NCBI RefSeq assembly: GCF_024756255.1
Contig: NZ_JANUHB010000002.1
Span: 1 to 64,000 of the forward strand
DNA: 64,000 nt
Direction of reading: 5' to 3'
Source: Massilia agilis
GTDB lineage: Bacteria; Pseudomonadota; Gammaproteobacteria; Burkholderiales; Burkholderiaceae_D
Of this stretch, positions 16,048-25,210 are shown in pieces. Every line of letters starts with the position of its first letter. The first letter of the stretch is position 1. A program made the position numbers and the translations under genes. The notes beneath the pieces were generated by a model. That model saw only the letters and a list, made by a program, of their open reading frames with translations, ran no database searches and was not told the DNA's origin.

Positions 16048-16947
16048 TCAGATCCAGTAGATCAGGGCAGCCAGCCCGACGATGAGGGCCACCTTGGTCA
16101 GCTTGTACGCGGTCTTGTTCCAGGCCTTGTAGCGGCGGCGGTACTGGCCCATCACGTAGGAAACGCGGAACAGCTTGCTGACCAGGCCCGTCTGGTCGCC
16201 GCTTTCGTTGGGCGAGGCGGCGGCCGTCATCATCGTGCGGCCGAGCCAGCGGTTGATTGCCTGCATCCAGCCAAAGCGCATCGGGCGCTCGACGTCGCAG
16301 AACAGGATGATGCGGTCGCTCTCGCTGCCGTTGATCGCCCAGTGGATGAAGGTTTCGTCGAAGATCACGCCCTGTCCGTCGCGCCAGCTGTACGGCTGGC
16401 CGTCGACGTCGATGAAGCAACGGTCGTCATTGGGCGTGGCCAGGCCCAGGTGGTAGCGCAGCGAGCCGGCAAACGGGTCGCGGTGCGGGTTGAGCTTGCC
16501 GCCCGGCGGCAGCTCGGCAAACATGGCCGCCTTGACCGACGGGATGCTTTGCAGCAGCTTGTAGGTCTCAGGGCACAGGCGCTCGGCCGACGGGTGGCTG
16601 GCGTCGTACCACTTCAGGTAGAAGCGCTTCCAGCCGTTCTTGAAGAAGGAGTTAAAGCCCGCGTCATCGTTCTTTTCGGCGGCCTTGATCTTTTGCAGCG
16701 CGACCAGGTTCTCGGCCTCGGCGCGGATCACCTGCCAGTTCTGCTGCAGCGGCGCCAGCTCGGGAAACTCGGAAACGGGAATGAACGGCGTGTTCGGCAC
16801 CCGGGAAAACAGGTGCATCCAGATATTGATCGGCGCCATGAACGACGAATGGTCGAACAGCTGCCGGCCGAACGGCAGGCGCACCCTGCCGCGAAAGTGA
16901 ATGTGCAGGATCGAGAGAATGAGAAAACCAACTACCGCCCACTTCAT
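16048..16947 (-). CDS. Aspartyl/asparaginyl beta-hydroxylase family, LpxO-like
   Basis: A 299-residue Fe(II)/2-oxoglutarate dioxygenase of the aspartyl/asparaginyl beta-hydroxylase family, close in length to LpxO, which 2-hydroxylates a lipid A acyl chain. The iron ligands fit PHRDPF (His-x-Asp) and the later His in FDETFIHWA; the 2-oxoglutarate arginine is in SDRIILFCDVERP. There is an N-terminal membrane segment (MKWAVVGFLILSILHI) and a hydrophobic C-terminus (LIVGLAALIYWI), as expected for an inner-membrane lipid A enzyme. Hydroxylation of another envelope or peptide substrate is possible. The gene appears monocistronic. Confidence 0.82.
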   Translation of the reverse strand: MKWAVVGFLILSILHIHFRGRVRLPFGRQLFDHSSFMAPINIWMHLFSRVPNTPFIPVSEFPELAPLQQNWQVIRAEAENLVALQKIKAAEKNDDAGFNSFFKNGWKRFYLKWYDASHPSAERLCPETYKLLQSIPSVKAAMFAELPPGGKLNPHRDPFAGSLRYHLGLATPNDDRCFIDVDGQPYSWRDGQGVIFDETFIHWAINGSESDRIILFCDVERPMRFGWMQAINRWLGRTMMTAAASPNESGDQTGLVSKLFRVSYVMGQYRRRYKAWNKTAYKLTKVALIVGLAALIYWI

Positions 16948-17118
16948 CGCGCCCCCAATTGCAGCCGCCAGGTACGGCTGGCCTCTTCATTAATCGAGGC
17001 GCAAGGATACCACAACCGCCACCGCCCAAGCGGGGCCGGGGGGCGTTCCGGCGGGAGCCGCGCTGCGCGCCGCCGGCTGCGTCGGGCCGGCGCAACAGGC
17101 GCGGCGGCGTGTGTCGGG

Positions 17119-17346
17119 TCAGTGGAAGGTCGAGGTGACGGCGTAGCCTTTCTCGCGGATCTGGCCGTAGAGGTTGTCGATATCGTAATCGGGAATCTGG
17201 TCGGCGTTGTCATCCACTTCGATGGCGCGCGCCTCCACCTCCCAGTCGGTGTTGGTGGCCTCTTCGGGGATGTTGCGCGCTTCCGGCACTGCCAGATACG
17301 AGAATTTGCCGTCCTGTTCGGCCCTGCGGTAAATGTCCAGTCGCAT
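17119..17346 (-). CDS. Small conserved hypothetical protein
   Basis: A 75-residue acidic soluble protein beginning MRLDIYRRAEQDGKFSYLAV; start 17346 follows AGGAA. It has no signal peptide, membrane segment or cysteine. I associate the pattern (DIYRR, GKFSYLAVPE, ATNTDWE) with a small betaproteobacterial protein family, possibly DUF6139, but that name is from memory and untested. No function can be given. The 75-codon frame with a ribosome-binding site and unrepeated sequence supports it being real. Confidence 0.68.
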   Translation of the reverse strand: MRLDIYRRAEQDGKFSYLAVPEARNIPEEATNTDWEVEARAIEVDDNADQIPDYDIDNLYGQIREKGYAVTSTFH

Positions 17347-17438
17347 TGTCGGTTCCTGTGTTAAAGGAGGGAACAATCACAGTAGGCGATCGCGACCCGA
17401 CCGTCTGTTAATTGGACCACACTGCTGGGAGGCACTAC

Positions 17439-17642
17439 TTAGCGGACAGAACCGCCACCCAGCACGCGCGCCGGCAGCATCACGATCGAGCGCAGCAAGG
17501 CGAACACAGCCTCGACGCCGATGCCGACCAGGCGAAACGGCAGGCAGACCAGCCAAGCCACAGGATACAGCACGAGCGCCAGCAGCGCGATCGGCCAGCA
17601 CAGGAACAGCAACAGCAGCCACACGAGGAAACCCAGCATCAT
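17439..17642 (-). CDS. Small hydrophobic membrane protein
   Basis: A 67-residue protein with about two membrane-spanning stretches (FLVWLLLLFLCWPIALLALV, then a segment around LVGIGVEAVFALL) and a short basic C-terminus ending GGGSVR. Start 17642 (MMLGF) follows GGGAG; the second Met at 17639 is equally possible. I do not recognise a family. It has no operon partner and lies between the acidic small protein and the methyltransferase. Confidence 0.6.
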   Translation of the reverse strand: MMLGFLVWLLLLFLCWPIALLALVLYPVAWLVCLPFRLVGIGVEAVFALLRSIVMLPARVLGGGSVR

Positions 17643-17782
17643 TCGCTCCCTGACTTGAAAAACATCGGTAGCGTGACTGTACGGGCGCGGCCGACGCGTT
17701 TCAATCGCGGTGCGACGAATGGCGTGCCGGGCCGACCGGCGGGGGAAAACGGGGGGCGAACGGGAGCGCCCGCCCCGCCTGC

Positions 17783-18697
17783 TTACGCGAACTCCACCTG
17801 CGGCATGGAAGCGGCCGAATGCGCCAGCTCGGTGCGGATCGATGCCTGCAGCGACGGGATCGAACCGCCGGCGCGGTAGCGGAACGAGAGCTGGACGATG
17901 TCGCCCGCTTCCACCCGCAGCGGCTGCGCGAGCGGCAGGCACATGTAGTGGTTGAGCCAGTCGATGGTGCTGCCGCGCTCCTCTACCACGGACAACACGT
18001 TCTTGGTGATGAAGCGCAGCGCGTTCAGCTCGCCGGCCTGCTCGATGAGCAACTGGCCGTCAAAGCCGATCATCGGGTCCACCGCCGTCGTAAAGTCCAG
18101 CACGCTGTAGATGACCGGCTGGCCGAGCTGTACGGTGCCCGACTGGAACACGGTCGTTTCCTCGAACTGGATGATGGGCGCGACGTAGCCTTCGAAATTG
18201 TAGTCTTTCTGCAGCGGCTGCACGGCCATCAGCACCGCTTCGGGGATGAACATCGGCAGCGGGCCGCCAAAGCGTTCGAAATAGCGCTGCTTGAAGGCCT
18301 CGATCACGTCCACCTGCTTTTCGCGCAGCATGCCCACGTGGATCATCTCGCAGATCACCACATCCACCGGCTCCGGCGGCAGGTAGTCGAACGCGTCGGC
18401 GTGGATCACCTCCACGCGGTCGCCGCGCTGGTTCTGCGCCAGGAAACGCCGGGCTTCCTGCACCAGGTCGGGGTTGAATTCGACGCAATACACCTTGTCG
18501 GCCTTTTGCGCGGCGAAGAACGAAAGCACGCCCGTGCCGCCGCCCAGTTCCAGGACCGTGGCGCCGGGGAACACCACATGGTCGATGGCGCACTTGAATG
18601 CGTGCATGCGGTTCTGGTCCATCAGCATGTTGTGATGGTAGTGCACCGGGATGAACTGTCCCAGGTAGCAGCTCTCGATCTCTCGCTCATTGAGCAT
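17783..18697 (-). CDS. Class I SAM-dependent methyltransferase, PRMT-like
   Basis: A 304-residue protein with a Rossmann methyltransferase core followed by a beta-rich C-terminal half, a layout like protein arginine methyltransferases. The SAM-binding motif is VLELGGGTGVLSFFAAQ near residue 47, the acidic ribose-binding position is in YCVEFNPD, and DVVICEMIHVGMLREKQ resembles the substrate loop in which PRMTs carry a double Glu. Here only one Glu precedes the Met, so the target could differ. A 7-1-7 palindrome lies 46 bases upstream of the start. The substrate is unknown. Confidence 0.78.
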   Translation of the reverse strand: MLNEREIESCYLGQFIPVHYHHNMLMDQNRMHAFKCAIDHVVFPGATVLELGGGTGVLSFFAAQKADKVYCVEFNPDLVQEARRFLAQNQRGDRVEVIHADAFDYLPPEPVDVVICEMIHVGMLREKQVDVIEAFKQRYFERFGGPLPMFIPEAVLMAVQPLQKDYNFEGYVAPIIQFEETTVFQSGTVQLGQPVIYSVLDFTTAVDPMIGFDGQLLIEQAGELNALRFITKNVLSVVEERGSTIDWLNHYMCLPLAQPLRVEAGDIVQLSFRYRAGGSIPSLQASIRTELAHSAASMPQVEFA

Positions 18698-18742
18698 TGG
18701 CTTCCCCTTTGTCTGCGCGTCATGCGCTTGTGTGTTTGCTAT

Positions 18743-18757
18743 CTTGGATTATCCAAG
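18743..18757. promoter_or_regulatory. Perfect palindrome upstream of the PRMT-like gene, candidate operator
   Basis: CTTGGATTATCCAAG is a 7-base-pair perfect inverted repeat around one central base, 46-60 bases upstream of the methyltransferase start. It lies in a relatively AT-rich stretch that could also hold the -10 element (GATAAT on the minus strand). Confidence 0.4.
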
Positions 18758-18833
18758 GCAATGCACGCGGGGTATGCGCCGAGGTGGCACGGTTTTCCGT
18801 GCCATTTCGTCGATTGGCGGCGACGACCGCTTT

Positions 18834-19505
18834 TCAGTGGCGGGCGGCGCGCGCGGCGATGGCGGCAGCCACCTGGCTCTTGCCGGCACGCTCGGCCAGC
18901 TGGGCAGGCGTCAGGCCTTCGGAATTGGTCAGTCCCGGATTGGCCCCGCTGTCGATCAGGAGCAGCGCGGTACTGTCGTGGCCTTCGCGCGCGGCCATCA
19001 TCAAGGGGGTATAGGCGCCGCTGGCACGCGGCGAGAGCGCATCGATCTTCGCGCCGTGCTTGAGCAGCAGGCGGGCGATCTCGTTGTCGCCGCCGGCCGC
19101 CGCGTAGTGCAGCGGGGTCCAGCCGTCGCGGTTGACGGCGGCGCCCTTGGCCAGCAGCGCCTGTACCGCCGGCATGTTGTGCTTGAAGGCCGCCATCATC
19201 AGGGCGGTGTTGCCGTTGACGGCGGGCGTATCGATCCTGGTGCCAGGATGGGCCAGCAAGGTGTCGAGCACCTGCATCGCGCCCTCGCGGGCCGCCAGCA
19301 CCAGTGCCGGCTCGCCGCCGACCGGGTTCAGGCTGTTGGCGTCGAAGCCGCCGGCCAGCATCGACTTGACCGTGCGCGCGTCGTCCGTTTGCACCGCCCG
19401 GAAGAACTCCGCCACCTGGGCACTGGTGGCGGCCTGCGCCGCGCCGACAAGCATGCAAACCGAGAACAGGAAACTGCGGAAGATGGCGCGGCGCGGTGTG
19501 GTCAT
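18834..19505 (-). CDS. Secreted ankyrin-repeat protein
   Basis: A 223-residue protein with a signal peptide (cleavage near AAQAATSA) and about five ankyrin repeats, the clearest being NGNTALMMAAFKHNMPAVQ, DGWTPLHYAAAGGDNEIARL and AYTPLMMAAREGHDS. Ankyrin repeats mediate protein contacts; periplasmic versions occur in proteobacteria, for example next to catalases, and often protect or scaffold partner proteins. It starts two bases after the tatD stop codon, so it is the last gene of that operon and probably translationally coupled. The partner is unknown. Confidence 0.85.
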   Translation of the reverse strand: MTTPRRAIFRSFLFSVCMLVGAAQAATSAQVAEFFRAVQTDDARTVKSMLAGGFDANSLNPVGGEPALVLAAREGAMQVLDTLLAHPGTRIDTPAVNGNTALMMAAFKHNMPAVQALLAKGAAVNRDGWTPLHYAAAGGDNEIARLLLKHGAKIDALSPRASGAYTPLMMAAREGHDSTALLLIDSGANPGLTNSEGLTPAQLAERAGKSQVAAAIAARAARH

Positions 19506-19507
19506 GG

Positions 19508-20290
19508 TCAGTCCCTTGGCACGTTGAACAGCTTGAAGAAGTTATCCGTCGTCTGCTGCGCCACCTCGCGCAGCGGCACGTCCTTGAGCGTGGCGATGAA
19601 CTCGGCCACATGCGGCACAAAGCCGGGCTCGTTCATTTTGCCACGGTACGGCACCGGCGCGAGATACGGCGAGTCGGTTTCGATCAACATCCGTTCAAGC
19701 GGAACGGCCTTGGCCACCGCCTGCAGTTCCTTGGCGCTCTTGAAGGTGACAATGCCGGAAAAGGAAATATAGAAGCCCATCTCCATGGCTGCCTGGGCCA
19801 CTTCCAGCGACTCGGTAAAGCAGTGCATCACGCCGGCCACCCCGCCCTTGTTTGGCGCTGCGCCCTCTTCCTGCAGGATGCGGATCGTGTCGCTGCTTGC
19901 CGAACGGGTATGGATGATCAGCGGCTTTTTGGCGATGCGCGAGGCGCGGATGTGGGTGCGAAAGCGCTCGCGCTGCCATTCCAGGTCGCCTTCGAGCCGG
20001 TAATAGTCCAGGCCGGTCTCGCCGATGGCGACGATGCGCGGGTGTTTGGCCAGCTCGACCAGCTGCAGGGCCGTGGGCTCAGGCGTGTCCTCGTAGTCCG
20101 GGTGCACGCCGACCGAGGCGTAGATGTGAGGATATTGCTCGGCCAGCGCGAGCACCTGCGGGAAATCCGGCAAGTCCACCGACACGCACAGCGCATGGCT
20201 GACCTTGTTCTCGGCCATCTTGGCCAGCACCTCGGGCATGCGCGCCGCGAGCTCGGGGAAATTGATGTGGCAGTGGGAATCGATGTACAT
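19508..20290 (-). CDS. TatD-family metal-dependent hydrolase
   Basis: A 260-residue TIM-barrel hydrolase of the TatD/YcfH family. It shows the metal-binding DSHCHINF at the N-terminus, GETGLDYYR, the histidine motif HTRSASSDT, MHCFTES, and the C-terminal ETDSPYLAPVPYRGK. Members act as Mg-dependent DNases or related phosphoesterases in DNA repair and quality control. Start 20290 (MYIDSHCHINF) fits family N-termini; the frame extends 12 codons further without homologous sequence. It follows the holB-pilZ-GNAT genes as in the E. coli tmk-holB-ycfH order and runs directly into the ankyrin gene. Confidence 0.92.
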   Translation of the reverse strand: MYIDSHCHINFPELAARMPEVLAKMAENKVSHALCVSVDLPDFPQVLALAEQYPHIYASVGVHPDYEDTPEPTALQLVELAKHPRIVAIGETGLDYYRLEGDLEWQRERFRTHIRASRIAKKPLIIHTRSASSDTIRILQEEGAAPNKGGVAGVMHCFTESLEVAQAAMEMGFYISFSGIVTFKSAKELQAVAKAVPLERMLIETDSPYLAPVPYRGKMNEPGFVPHVAEFIATLKDVPLREVAQQTTDNFFKLFNVPRD

Positions 20291-20361
20291 CCCGCCATTG
20301 TACGGCGCGGGGGCAAACCGCGCCAAACTGGCCGTTACCGGCGCTGCGGCAAAGCTGATGG

Positions 20362-20455
20362 TCTATGGGTCCCCGCCTGCGCGGGGACGACGGCGCTTCG
20401 TGTGGTGGTATTGCCAGCACGTCGTCCCCGCGCACGCGGGGACCCATGCTGAGCC
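20362..20455. repeat. Family B palindromic repeat pair
   Basis: Two inverted arms, ATGGGTCCCCGCCTGCGCGG onward and CGTCGTCCCCGCGCACGCGG onward with the GACCCATGCTGAG tail, flank about 30 bases. It lies between the GNAT and tatD genes within the operon. Confidence 0.75.
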
Positions 20456-20476
20456 GACTGGCCAGCGGCGCTGGCG

Positions 20477-20995
20477 TCAGGCCACCCGCTTGCCCAGGAT
20501 GTCCAGGTCGCGCTCGATGCCGTCCAGGTTGGCCACGCGCGGGAAATGCGCCCAGGTCTCAAAGCCGAACTTGCGGAACAGTTCCAGGCTCGGCTTGTTG
20601 TGCCCGAAGATGAATCCCAGCAAGGTGTGCACCTTGACCTGCGGCGCGAACGCAATCGCCTCTTCCAGGCAATAGCGGCCCACGCCCTTGCCGCGCCATT
20701 TCTCCGCGACATAGATCGACAGCTCGGCCGTGCCCGAATACGCCGGCCGGCCATAGAAATTGGAGTACGACAGCCAGCCCACGATCTCCGGCGCTGCCGC
20801 GGTATCGTCGGCACGATGGATGACCCACAGCGGGCGCCGGTCCGGCGTGTGGTCGGCATACCAGCCCTCGCGCGATTGCACGGTGATCGGCTCGGTATCG
20901 GCGGTCACTTCACGCGAAGCAATGGTGGAATTGTAAATATCGACGATGACGGGCAGGTCTTCGATGCGGGCGATGCGGTGAACGTAGGACGGCAT
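20477..20995 (-). CDS. GNAT acetyltransferase, phosphinothricin/methionine sulfoximine type
   Basis: A 172-residue GNAT enzyme resembling the phosphinothricin N-acetyltransferase (Pat/Bar/MddA) group. It opens with the group's N-terminal pattern (EDLPVIVDIYNSTIASREVT), carries the acetyl-CoA P-loop EKWRGKGVGRY, and ends with FIFGHNKPSLELFRKFGFE, also typical. The group acetylates amino acid analogues such as methionine sulfoximine; the native substrate is not predictable. It sits 12 bases after pilZ in the holB operon, an insertion relative to the usual order. Confidence 0.85.
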   Translation of the reverse strand: MPSYVHRIARIEDLPVIVDIYNSTIASREVTADTEPITVQSREGWYADHTPDRRPLWVIHRADDTAAAPEIVGWLSYSNFYGRPAYSGTAELSIYVAEKWRGKGVGRYCLEEAIAFAPQVKVHTLLGFIFGHNKPSLELFRKFGFETWAHFPRVANLDGIERDLDILGKRVA

Positions 20996-21007
20996 AAAAC
21001 GAAAAGA

Positions 21008-21388
21008 CTAGAGGGTATGCGTGGCGCGCGACGAACGCAGCGCGGCGCCGAGGATTTCTTCGATGCGCAGGCGGGCACGCTGGCCCGATTCGTCGGCCGG
21101 GAAATGTACCCCGACGCCCTGCGCCTTGTTATTGTTGGCCCCCGCCGGCGTGATCCAGGCGACGCGGCCGGCGATCGGGAACTTGGTCGGGTCGTCCATC
21201 AGCGTCAGGATCAGGTAGATCTCGTCGCCGATCTTGTACGGCTTGTTGGTCGGCACGAAGATGCCGCCATTCTTCAAAAACGGCATATAGGCCGCGTACA
21301 GCGCCGCTTTTTCCTTGATGGCAAGCGACAACACCGATGGCCGCGGCTGGTTGGCTGGGCTGCTGGTGTCGTTCGGGTTGCCGCTCAT
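21008..21388 (-). CDS. pilZ: PilZ-domain type IV pilus assembly protein
   Basis: A 126-residue PilZ-domain protein. Start 21388 follows AAAGGA. The position directly after holb, and its short single-domain form, match P. aeruginosa pilZ, needed for type IV pilus biogenesis and twitching. The core reads LSLAIKEKAALYAAYMPFLK and NGGIFVPTNKPYKIGDEIYL. The usual c-di-GMP RxxxR and D/NxSxxG motifs are not seen, as in the PilZ orthologues that do not bind the nucleotide. Ten bases separate it from holB. Confidence 0.88.
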   Translation of the reverse strand: MSGNPNDTSSPANQPRPSVLSLAIKEKAALYAAYMPFLKNGGIFVPTNKPYKIGDEIYLILTLMDDPTKFPIAGRVAWITPAGANNNKAQGVGVHFPADESGQRARLRIEEILGAALRSSRATHTL

Positions 21389-21398
21389 CGGTATCCTT

Positions 21399-22424
21399 TC
21401 ATGTGCAGCACGCAGTGTACTCAAGCAGCATATCTTCGACAAACAATTTTGGCGACAACGGGTGGTCGGCCACGGCCCGGCGCTCGGTGGCGCCCTTGAT
21501 TGCCTTCAGTACATTGGCAGTGTGCACGCTGGCGGCCAGGGCCGCAAGCTCCCTCTGATAACGGGGATAGTAGCGCACGGTGCCCGAAAGTTTGCAAGAG
21601 AGCAAGTCGTACAGCCAGCGCTGCTCCCACGCCACCAGCGAGGACAGCGGCGCCTTGGACAGCCGTTCGGCGGCCTTCAGCGCGGCGTCCGCACTGGGGC
21701 GGGCCAGCAGGTGCAGCAGCACGTCCAGTTCCTCGCGGTTGCCGGACTCGGCCTGGGCCAGTGCCAGCAGCGGCGCGCCGCCCTGCTCGCGCAGCCAGCT
21801 GTCGGCGTCCTGCACGCCCTGCGCCTGGAGCCACGCCAGCGCCTCGTCGTGCGCCGGCATCGGCAGCGCGAACTTGCGGCAGCGCGACAGGATGGTCGGC
21901 AGCAGCCGGTCGATGCTGTTGGACGAGAGCAGGAACACGGTGCCGGGTGGCGGCTCTTCCAGCGTCTTGAGCAGCGCATTGGACGCCGGCATGTTCAGCG
22001 CCTCGGCCGGGTACAGCACGACCACGCGCAAGCCCTGCCGGTGGGTCGAGATATTCATGAAGTCGGCCAGCGACCGGATCTGCTCGATCTTGATCTCTTT
22101 CGATGCGCTCTTGGCGGACTTCTTCTTGTCGCCGTCCGCGTCCTCGCCCTCGGCGGCGGCCGGCTCGTCTTCCAGCGCCTCGGGGCGCACGCGCCGGTAG
22201 TCGGGATGGTTCTGCTGCGCGAACCAGCCGCACGAGGCGCATTCGCCGCAGGCGTGCCCATCCGGCCGCACGTTCTCGCATAACAGCGACTGGGCGAAGG
22301 CCTCGATGAAGCCGGTCTTGCCGGTGCCTTCCGCGCCGTAGAACAGGATCGCGTGCGGCAGCCGCTCGCGCATGTGCTGCAGCTGGTCCCACGCGGCCTG
22401 CTGCCACGGATAGATCGCGGTCAC
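21399..22424 (-). CDS. holB: DNA polymerase III delta-prime subunit
   Basis: A 341-residue clamp-loader subunit. It has the P-loop GAEGTGKT near residue 30, zinc-binding cysteines in the region CGECASC, and the sensor motif [15 protein letters not shown] carrying the conserved SRC. It acts with DnaX and HolA to load the beta clamp at replication forks. An acidic, lysine-rich insertion ([18 protein letters not shown]) occurs between the zinc module and the core, probably a flexible loop. Its ATG overlaps the tmk stop as ATGA, indicating translational coupling. Confidence 0.93.
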   Translation of the reverse strand: MTAIYPWQQAAWDQLQHMRERLPHAILFYGAEGTGKTGFIEAFAQSLLCENVRPDGHACGECASCGWFAQQNHPDYRRVRPEALEDEPAAAEGEDADGDKKKSAKSASKEIKIEQIRSLADFMNISTHRQGLRVVVLYPAEALNMPASNALLKTLEEPPPGTVFLLSSNSIDRLLPTILSRCRKFALPMPAHDEALAWLQAQGVQDADSWLREQGGAPLLALAQAESGNREELDVLLHLLARPSADAALKAAERLSKAPLSSLVAWEQRWLYDLLSCKLSGTVRYYPRYQRELAALAASVHTANVLKAIKGATERRAVADHPLSPKLFVEDMLLEYTACCT

Positions 22425-23050
22425 AGCAGCCGCTCCAGCGCCGCCGCAATGGCCGCGCGCGTCTCGTCGATGCTCTTCGTTGAATCGATCACGACGATGC
22501 GCCCCGGGTGCTCGCCGGCCAGCCGCAGGTACTCGTTGCGGCAGCGCGAGAAGAAGTCCGCCTTCTCCTGCTCGAACTTGTCGAGCGTGCGCTCGGCGTC
22601 AAGGCGCTGGCGCGCCACTTCCACCGGCACGTCGAACAGCAGCGTCAGGTCGGGCCAGCGCTTGGCGTGCACCCACTGCGCCAGCGCCATGATCTTGTCG
22701 CGGTCCATGCCGCCGGCGGCCGACTGGTAGGCGAAACTGGCATCGGTGAAGCGGTCCGACAGCACCCAGTCGCCCCGCTCGATGCCCGGCTCGATCACCT
22801 GCGCCAGGTGCTCGCGGCGGCTCGCGAACATCAGGAGCGCCTCGGTCTCGACGTGCATTTTCTCGTGCAGCAGCAGCTCGCGCAGCTTTTCGCCCAGGCG
22901 GGTGCCGCCAGGCTCGCGCGAGGACACGACGGTCTTGCCGCGCGCGGCCAGGAAGTCGACGACAAAGCCGATGTGGGTCGACTTGCCCGCGCCGTCAATG
23001 CCTTCGAAAGTGATGAATTTGCCCGGCATTGCCGTGGTCTGCTGCGTCAT
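22421..23050 (-). CDS. tmk: Thymidylate kinase
   Basis: A 209-residue dTMP kinase making dTDP for DNA synthesis. It shows the P-loop [12 protein letters not shown], the [10 protein letters not shown] motif, [16 protein letters not shown] and the thymidine-binding arginines. Start 23050 overlaps the mltG stop as ATGA; a start seven codons on ([10 protein letters not shown]) is also possible. The mltG-tmk-holB order is conserved across proteobacteria. Confidence 0.94.
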   Translation of the reverse strand: MTQQTTAMPGKFITFEGIDGAGKSTHIGFVVDFLAARGKTVVSSREPGGTRLGEKLRELLLHEKMHVETEALLMFASRREHLAQVIEPGIERGDWVLSDRFTDASFAYQSAAGGMDRDKIMALAQWVHAKRWPDLTLLFDVPVEVARQRLDAERTLDKFEQEKADFFSRCRNEYLRLAGEHPGRIVVIDSTKSIDETRAAIAAALERLL

Positions 23051-24048
23051 GGAGCCTGCCGCTGGTATCGGTTGACGGCCTTGTTGTGGTCCGTCAGGTT
23101 GTCGGAAAACTTGCTGGTGCCATCGCCGCGCGAGACGAAGTACAGCGCTTCGGTGCGGGCCGGCGACAGCGCCGCCTGCAGCGACTGCACGCCCGGCAGC
23201 GCGATCGGCGTGGGCGGCAGGCCGGCACGCACGTAGGTATTGTAAGGGGTGTCCGTTTCCAGGTCCTTCTTGCGGATTTTGCCCTCGTACTTCTCGCCCA
23301 TGCCGTAGATGACGGTGGGATCGGTCTGCAGCAGCATGCCGGCCTTCAGGCGGTTCACGAACACGCCCGCGATCATCGGGCGCTCGGACTTCTGCCCGGT
23401 TTCCTTCTCGACGATCGAGGCCATGATGAGCGCTTCGTACGGATTCGCATACGGCAGGTTGGGGTCGCGCTTTTCCCATGCCGCCTTCAAGCGGTCCATC
23501 ATGGCCTGGTGTGCCTGGCGGAAGATCTGCAGCTCGCTCGAGCCTTTCGCAAACAGGTAGGTATCCGGGAAGAACAACCCTTCGGGCGACTTGTACGGCA
23601 GTTGCGGTGCGATCTTCTGCAGCAGCTCCTTGTCCGACAGGTCGGCCGCGTCATGCTTGAGGCTGGGCGCGGCGGCGATCACCTGGCGCATCTGGCGGAA
23701 GGTCCAGCCTTCGATGATCGTGACCGATTCCTGAGCGAACTCGCCGCGCACCAGTTGGGTAAGCAGCGTGCGGGGCGAGGTGTTGGGCTTGAGCTCGTAG
23801 CTGCCGGCCTTGATGCGCGAGCTCTTGCCCGAGATGCGCGCCAGCGTCGCAAACAAGAAAGGGTTGATCGGCACGCCGGCCTTGGCGATCTGCTGCGCCG
23901 CAGCACCGGCGCCGCTGCCTGGTTCGACAGCGAAGGGAATCACCGCATCGGCCGTGCTGATCGGCTGCTTGGCCCACCAGGAAAAGCCCCCGGCCGCCGC
24001 GACCGACACGATCACGCCGGTCACGATGAGTTTTTTTATTAGTGCCAT
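23047..24048 (-). CDS. mltG: Endolytic murein transglycosylase MltG
   Basis: A 333-residue YceG/MltG protein that cuts nascent glycan strands and helps end peptidoglycan polymerisation. There is one N-terminal membrane segment ([19 protein letters not shown]), a LysM-like region, and the catalytic domain with the conserved Glu in [15 protein letters not shown] and the motif [19 protein letters not shown]. Start 24048 places the membrane segment at the N-terminus; the open frame upstream is Arg-rich and unlike the family. It heads the tmk-holB-pilZ operon and is divergent from ygfZ. Confidence 0.92.
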   Translation of the reverse strand: MALIKKLIVTGVIVSVAAAGGFSWWAKQPISTADAVIPFAVEPGSGAGAAAQQIAKAGVPINPFLFATLARISGKSSRIKAGSYELKPNTSPRTLLTQLVRGEFAQESVTIIEGWTFRQMRQVIAAAPSLKHDAADLSDKELLQKIAPQLPYKSPEGLFFPDTYLFAKGSSELQIFRQAHQAMMDRLKAAWEKRDPNLPYANPYEALIMASIVEKETGQKSERPMIAGVFVNRLKAGMLLQTDPTVIYGMGEKYEGKIRKKDLETDTPYNTYVRAGLPPTPIALPGVQSLQAALSPARTEALYFVSRGDGTSKFSDNLTDHNKAVNRYQRQAP

Positions 24049-24099
24049 TCGGGTAGTAGGGGTATTACGCCGGGTCCGGCGCGAAATTCTCGACAACTC

Positions 24100-24105
24100 T
24101 ATAAT
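24100..24105 (+). promoter_or_regulatory. -10 element for ygfZ
   Basis: A perfect TATAAT 44 bases before the ygfZ start. No convincing -35 hexamer is seen at the normal distance. Confidence 0.45.
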
Positions 24106-24148
24106 GAGGCCGTAATGATAAAGCCTAAACGCAAAAATAACCGAGTTT

Positions 24149-25207
24149 ATGAGTAACTGGACAGATTACCTTGCGTCCCACGGCGCCCGTTTCCACGTTG
24201 ACGAAGCCACCCAGGTCGAAGACTTTGGCCGCGCGCTCAGCGCCGCCGAGCTGGCCGATGGGTTCGTGGCACCGGTCACCGACCTGGGACTGATCTCCGT
24301 TGCCGGCCTCGATGCCGCCAGCTTCCTCCACAACCAGCTGACCAACGACGTCGAACACCTGGCGCCCGGCGAAGCGCGACTGGCCGGCTACTGTACGCCC
24401 AAGGGCCGCCTGCTGGGCAGCTTCCTGATGTGGCGCGACGCCGAAGCCATCTATTTGCAGCTGCCGCGCGCGCTGCAGGCGCCGCTGCAAAAGCGCCTGT
24501 CGATGTACGTGCTGCGCGCCAAGGCCAAGCTGGCTGATGCCACGCTCGATCCCGCAAACGAGGCCCTGATCGGCATCGGCGGCGGCAAGGGCGAGGCGGC
24601 GCTGCGCGAGCAGTTCGGCACGCTGCCGGTGGCGCCCTACGCGACCGTGGCCGGCGACGCCGGCACCGTGATCCGCGTGGCCGACGCTTTTGGCGCGCCG
24701 CGCTACCTGTGGCTGGCAAGCTCCGAGCGCGCCATTGCCGCACTGCCGGCATTGAAGGAAGCGCTGGCACTGGGCGGCAACCAGGCATGGAACCTGTCGT
24801 CGATCCACGCCGGCGTGCCGCAGGTGACGGCCAAGACGCAGGAGCAGTTCGTGCCGCAGATGATCAATCTCGAGCTCCTTGGCGGCGTCAACTTCAAGAA
24901 GGGCTGTTATCCGGGCCAGGAAATCGTGGCGCGCAGCCAGTACCTGGGCAAGCTCAAGCGCCGCACCGCGCTCGCGACCATCGACAACGCCGCCGCGCAG
25001 GCCGGGCAAGAAGTGTTCTCGACGGCCGATCCCGACCAGCCCTGCGGCATGGTGGTGAACGCCGCCGTCAACGGCGCCGGCGGGGCGGACGCCCTGATCG
25101 AGATGAAGCTCGCCGCGCTGGAAGAGGACGTACACCTGGGCGCAGCCAGCGGCGACAAGGTCCGCTTCCTGCCCATGCCCTACCCGCTCGACGCGCTCGA
25201 CGTGTAA
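24149..25207 (+). CDS. ygfZ: Folate-binding Fe-S cluster maturation/tRNA-modifying protein YgfZ
   Basis: A 352-residue GcvT-like folate-binding protein. The YgfZ signature KKGCYPGQEIVARSQYLGKL contains the invariant cysteine of K-G-C-Y-x-G-Q-E. YgfZ supports assembly or repair of Fe-S enzymes such as MiaB with tetrahydrofolate. Divergence from mltG is conserved in betaproteobacteria. The next gene follows three bases later. Confidence 0.93.
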   Translation: MSNWTDYLASHGARFHVDEATQVEDFGRALSAAELADGFVAPVTDLGLISVAGLDAASFLHNQLTNDVEHLAPGEARLAGYCTPKGRLLGSFLMWRDAEAIYLQLPRALQAPLQKRLSMYVLRAKAKLADATLDPANEALIGIGGGKGEAALREQFGTLPVAPYATVAGDAGTVIRVADAFGAPRYLWLASSERAIAALPALKEALALGGNQAWNLSSIHAGVPQVTAKTQEQFVPQMINLELLGGVNFKKGCYPGQEIVARSQYLGKLKRRTALATIDNAAAQAGQEVFSTADPDQPCGMVVNAAVNGAGGADALIEMKLAALEEDVHLGAASGDKVRFLPMPYPLDALDV

Positions 25208-25210
25208 GCC

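Noticed and set aside
17643-17782. Possible gene between the small membrane protein and the methyltransferase gene
   Set aside because: No frame with a ribosome-binding site and no repeat or hairpin was found.
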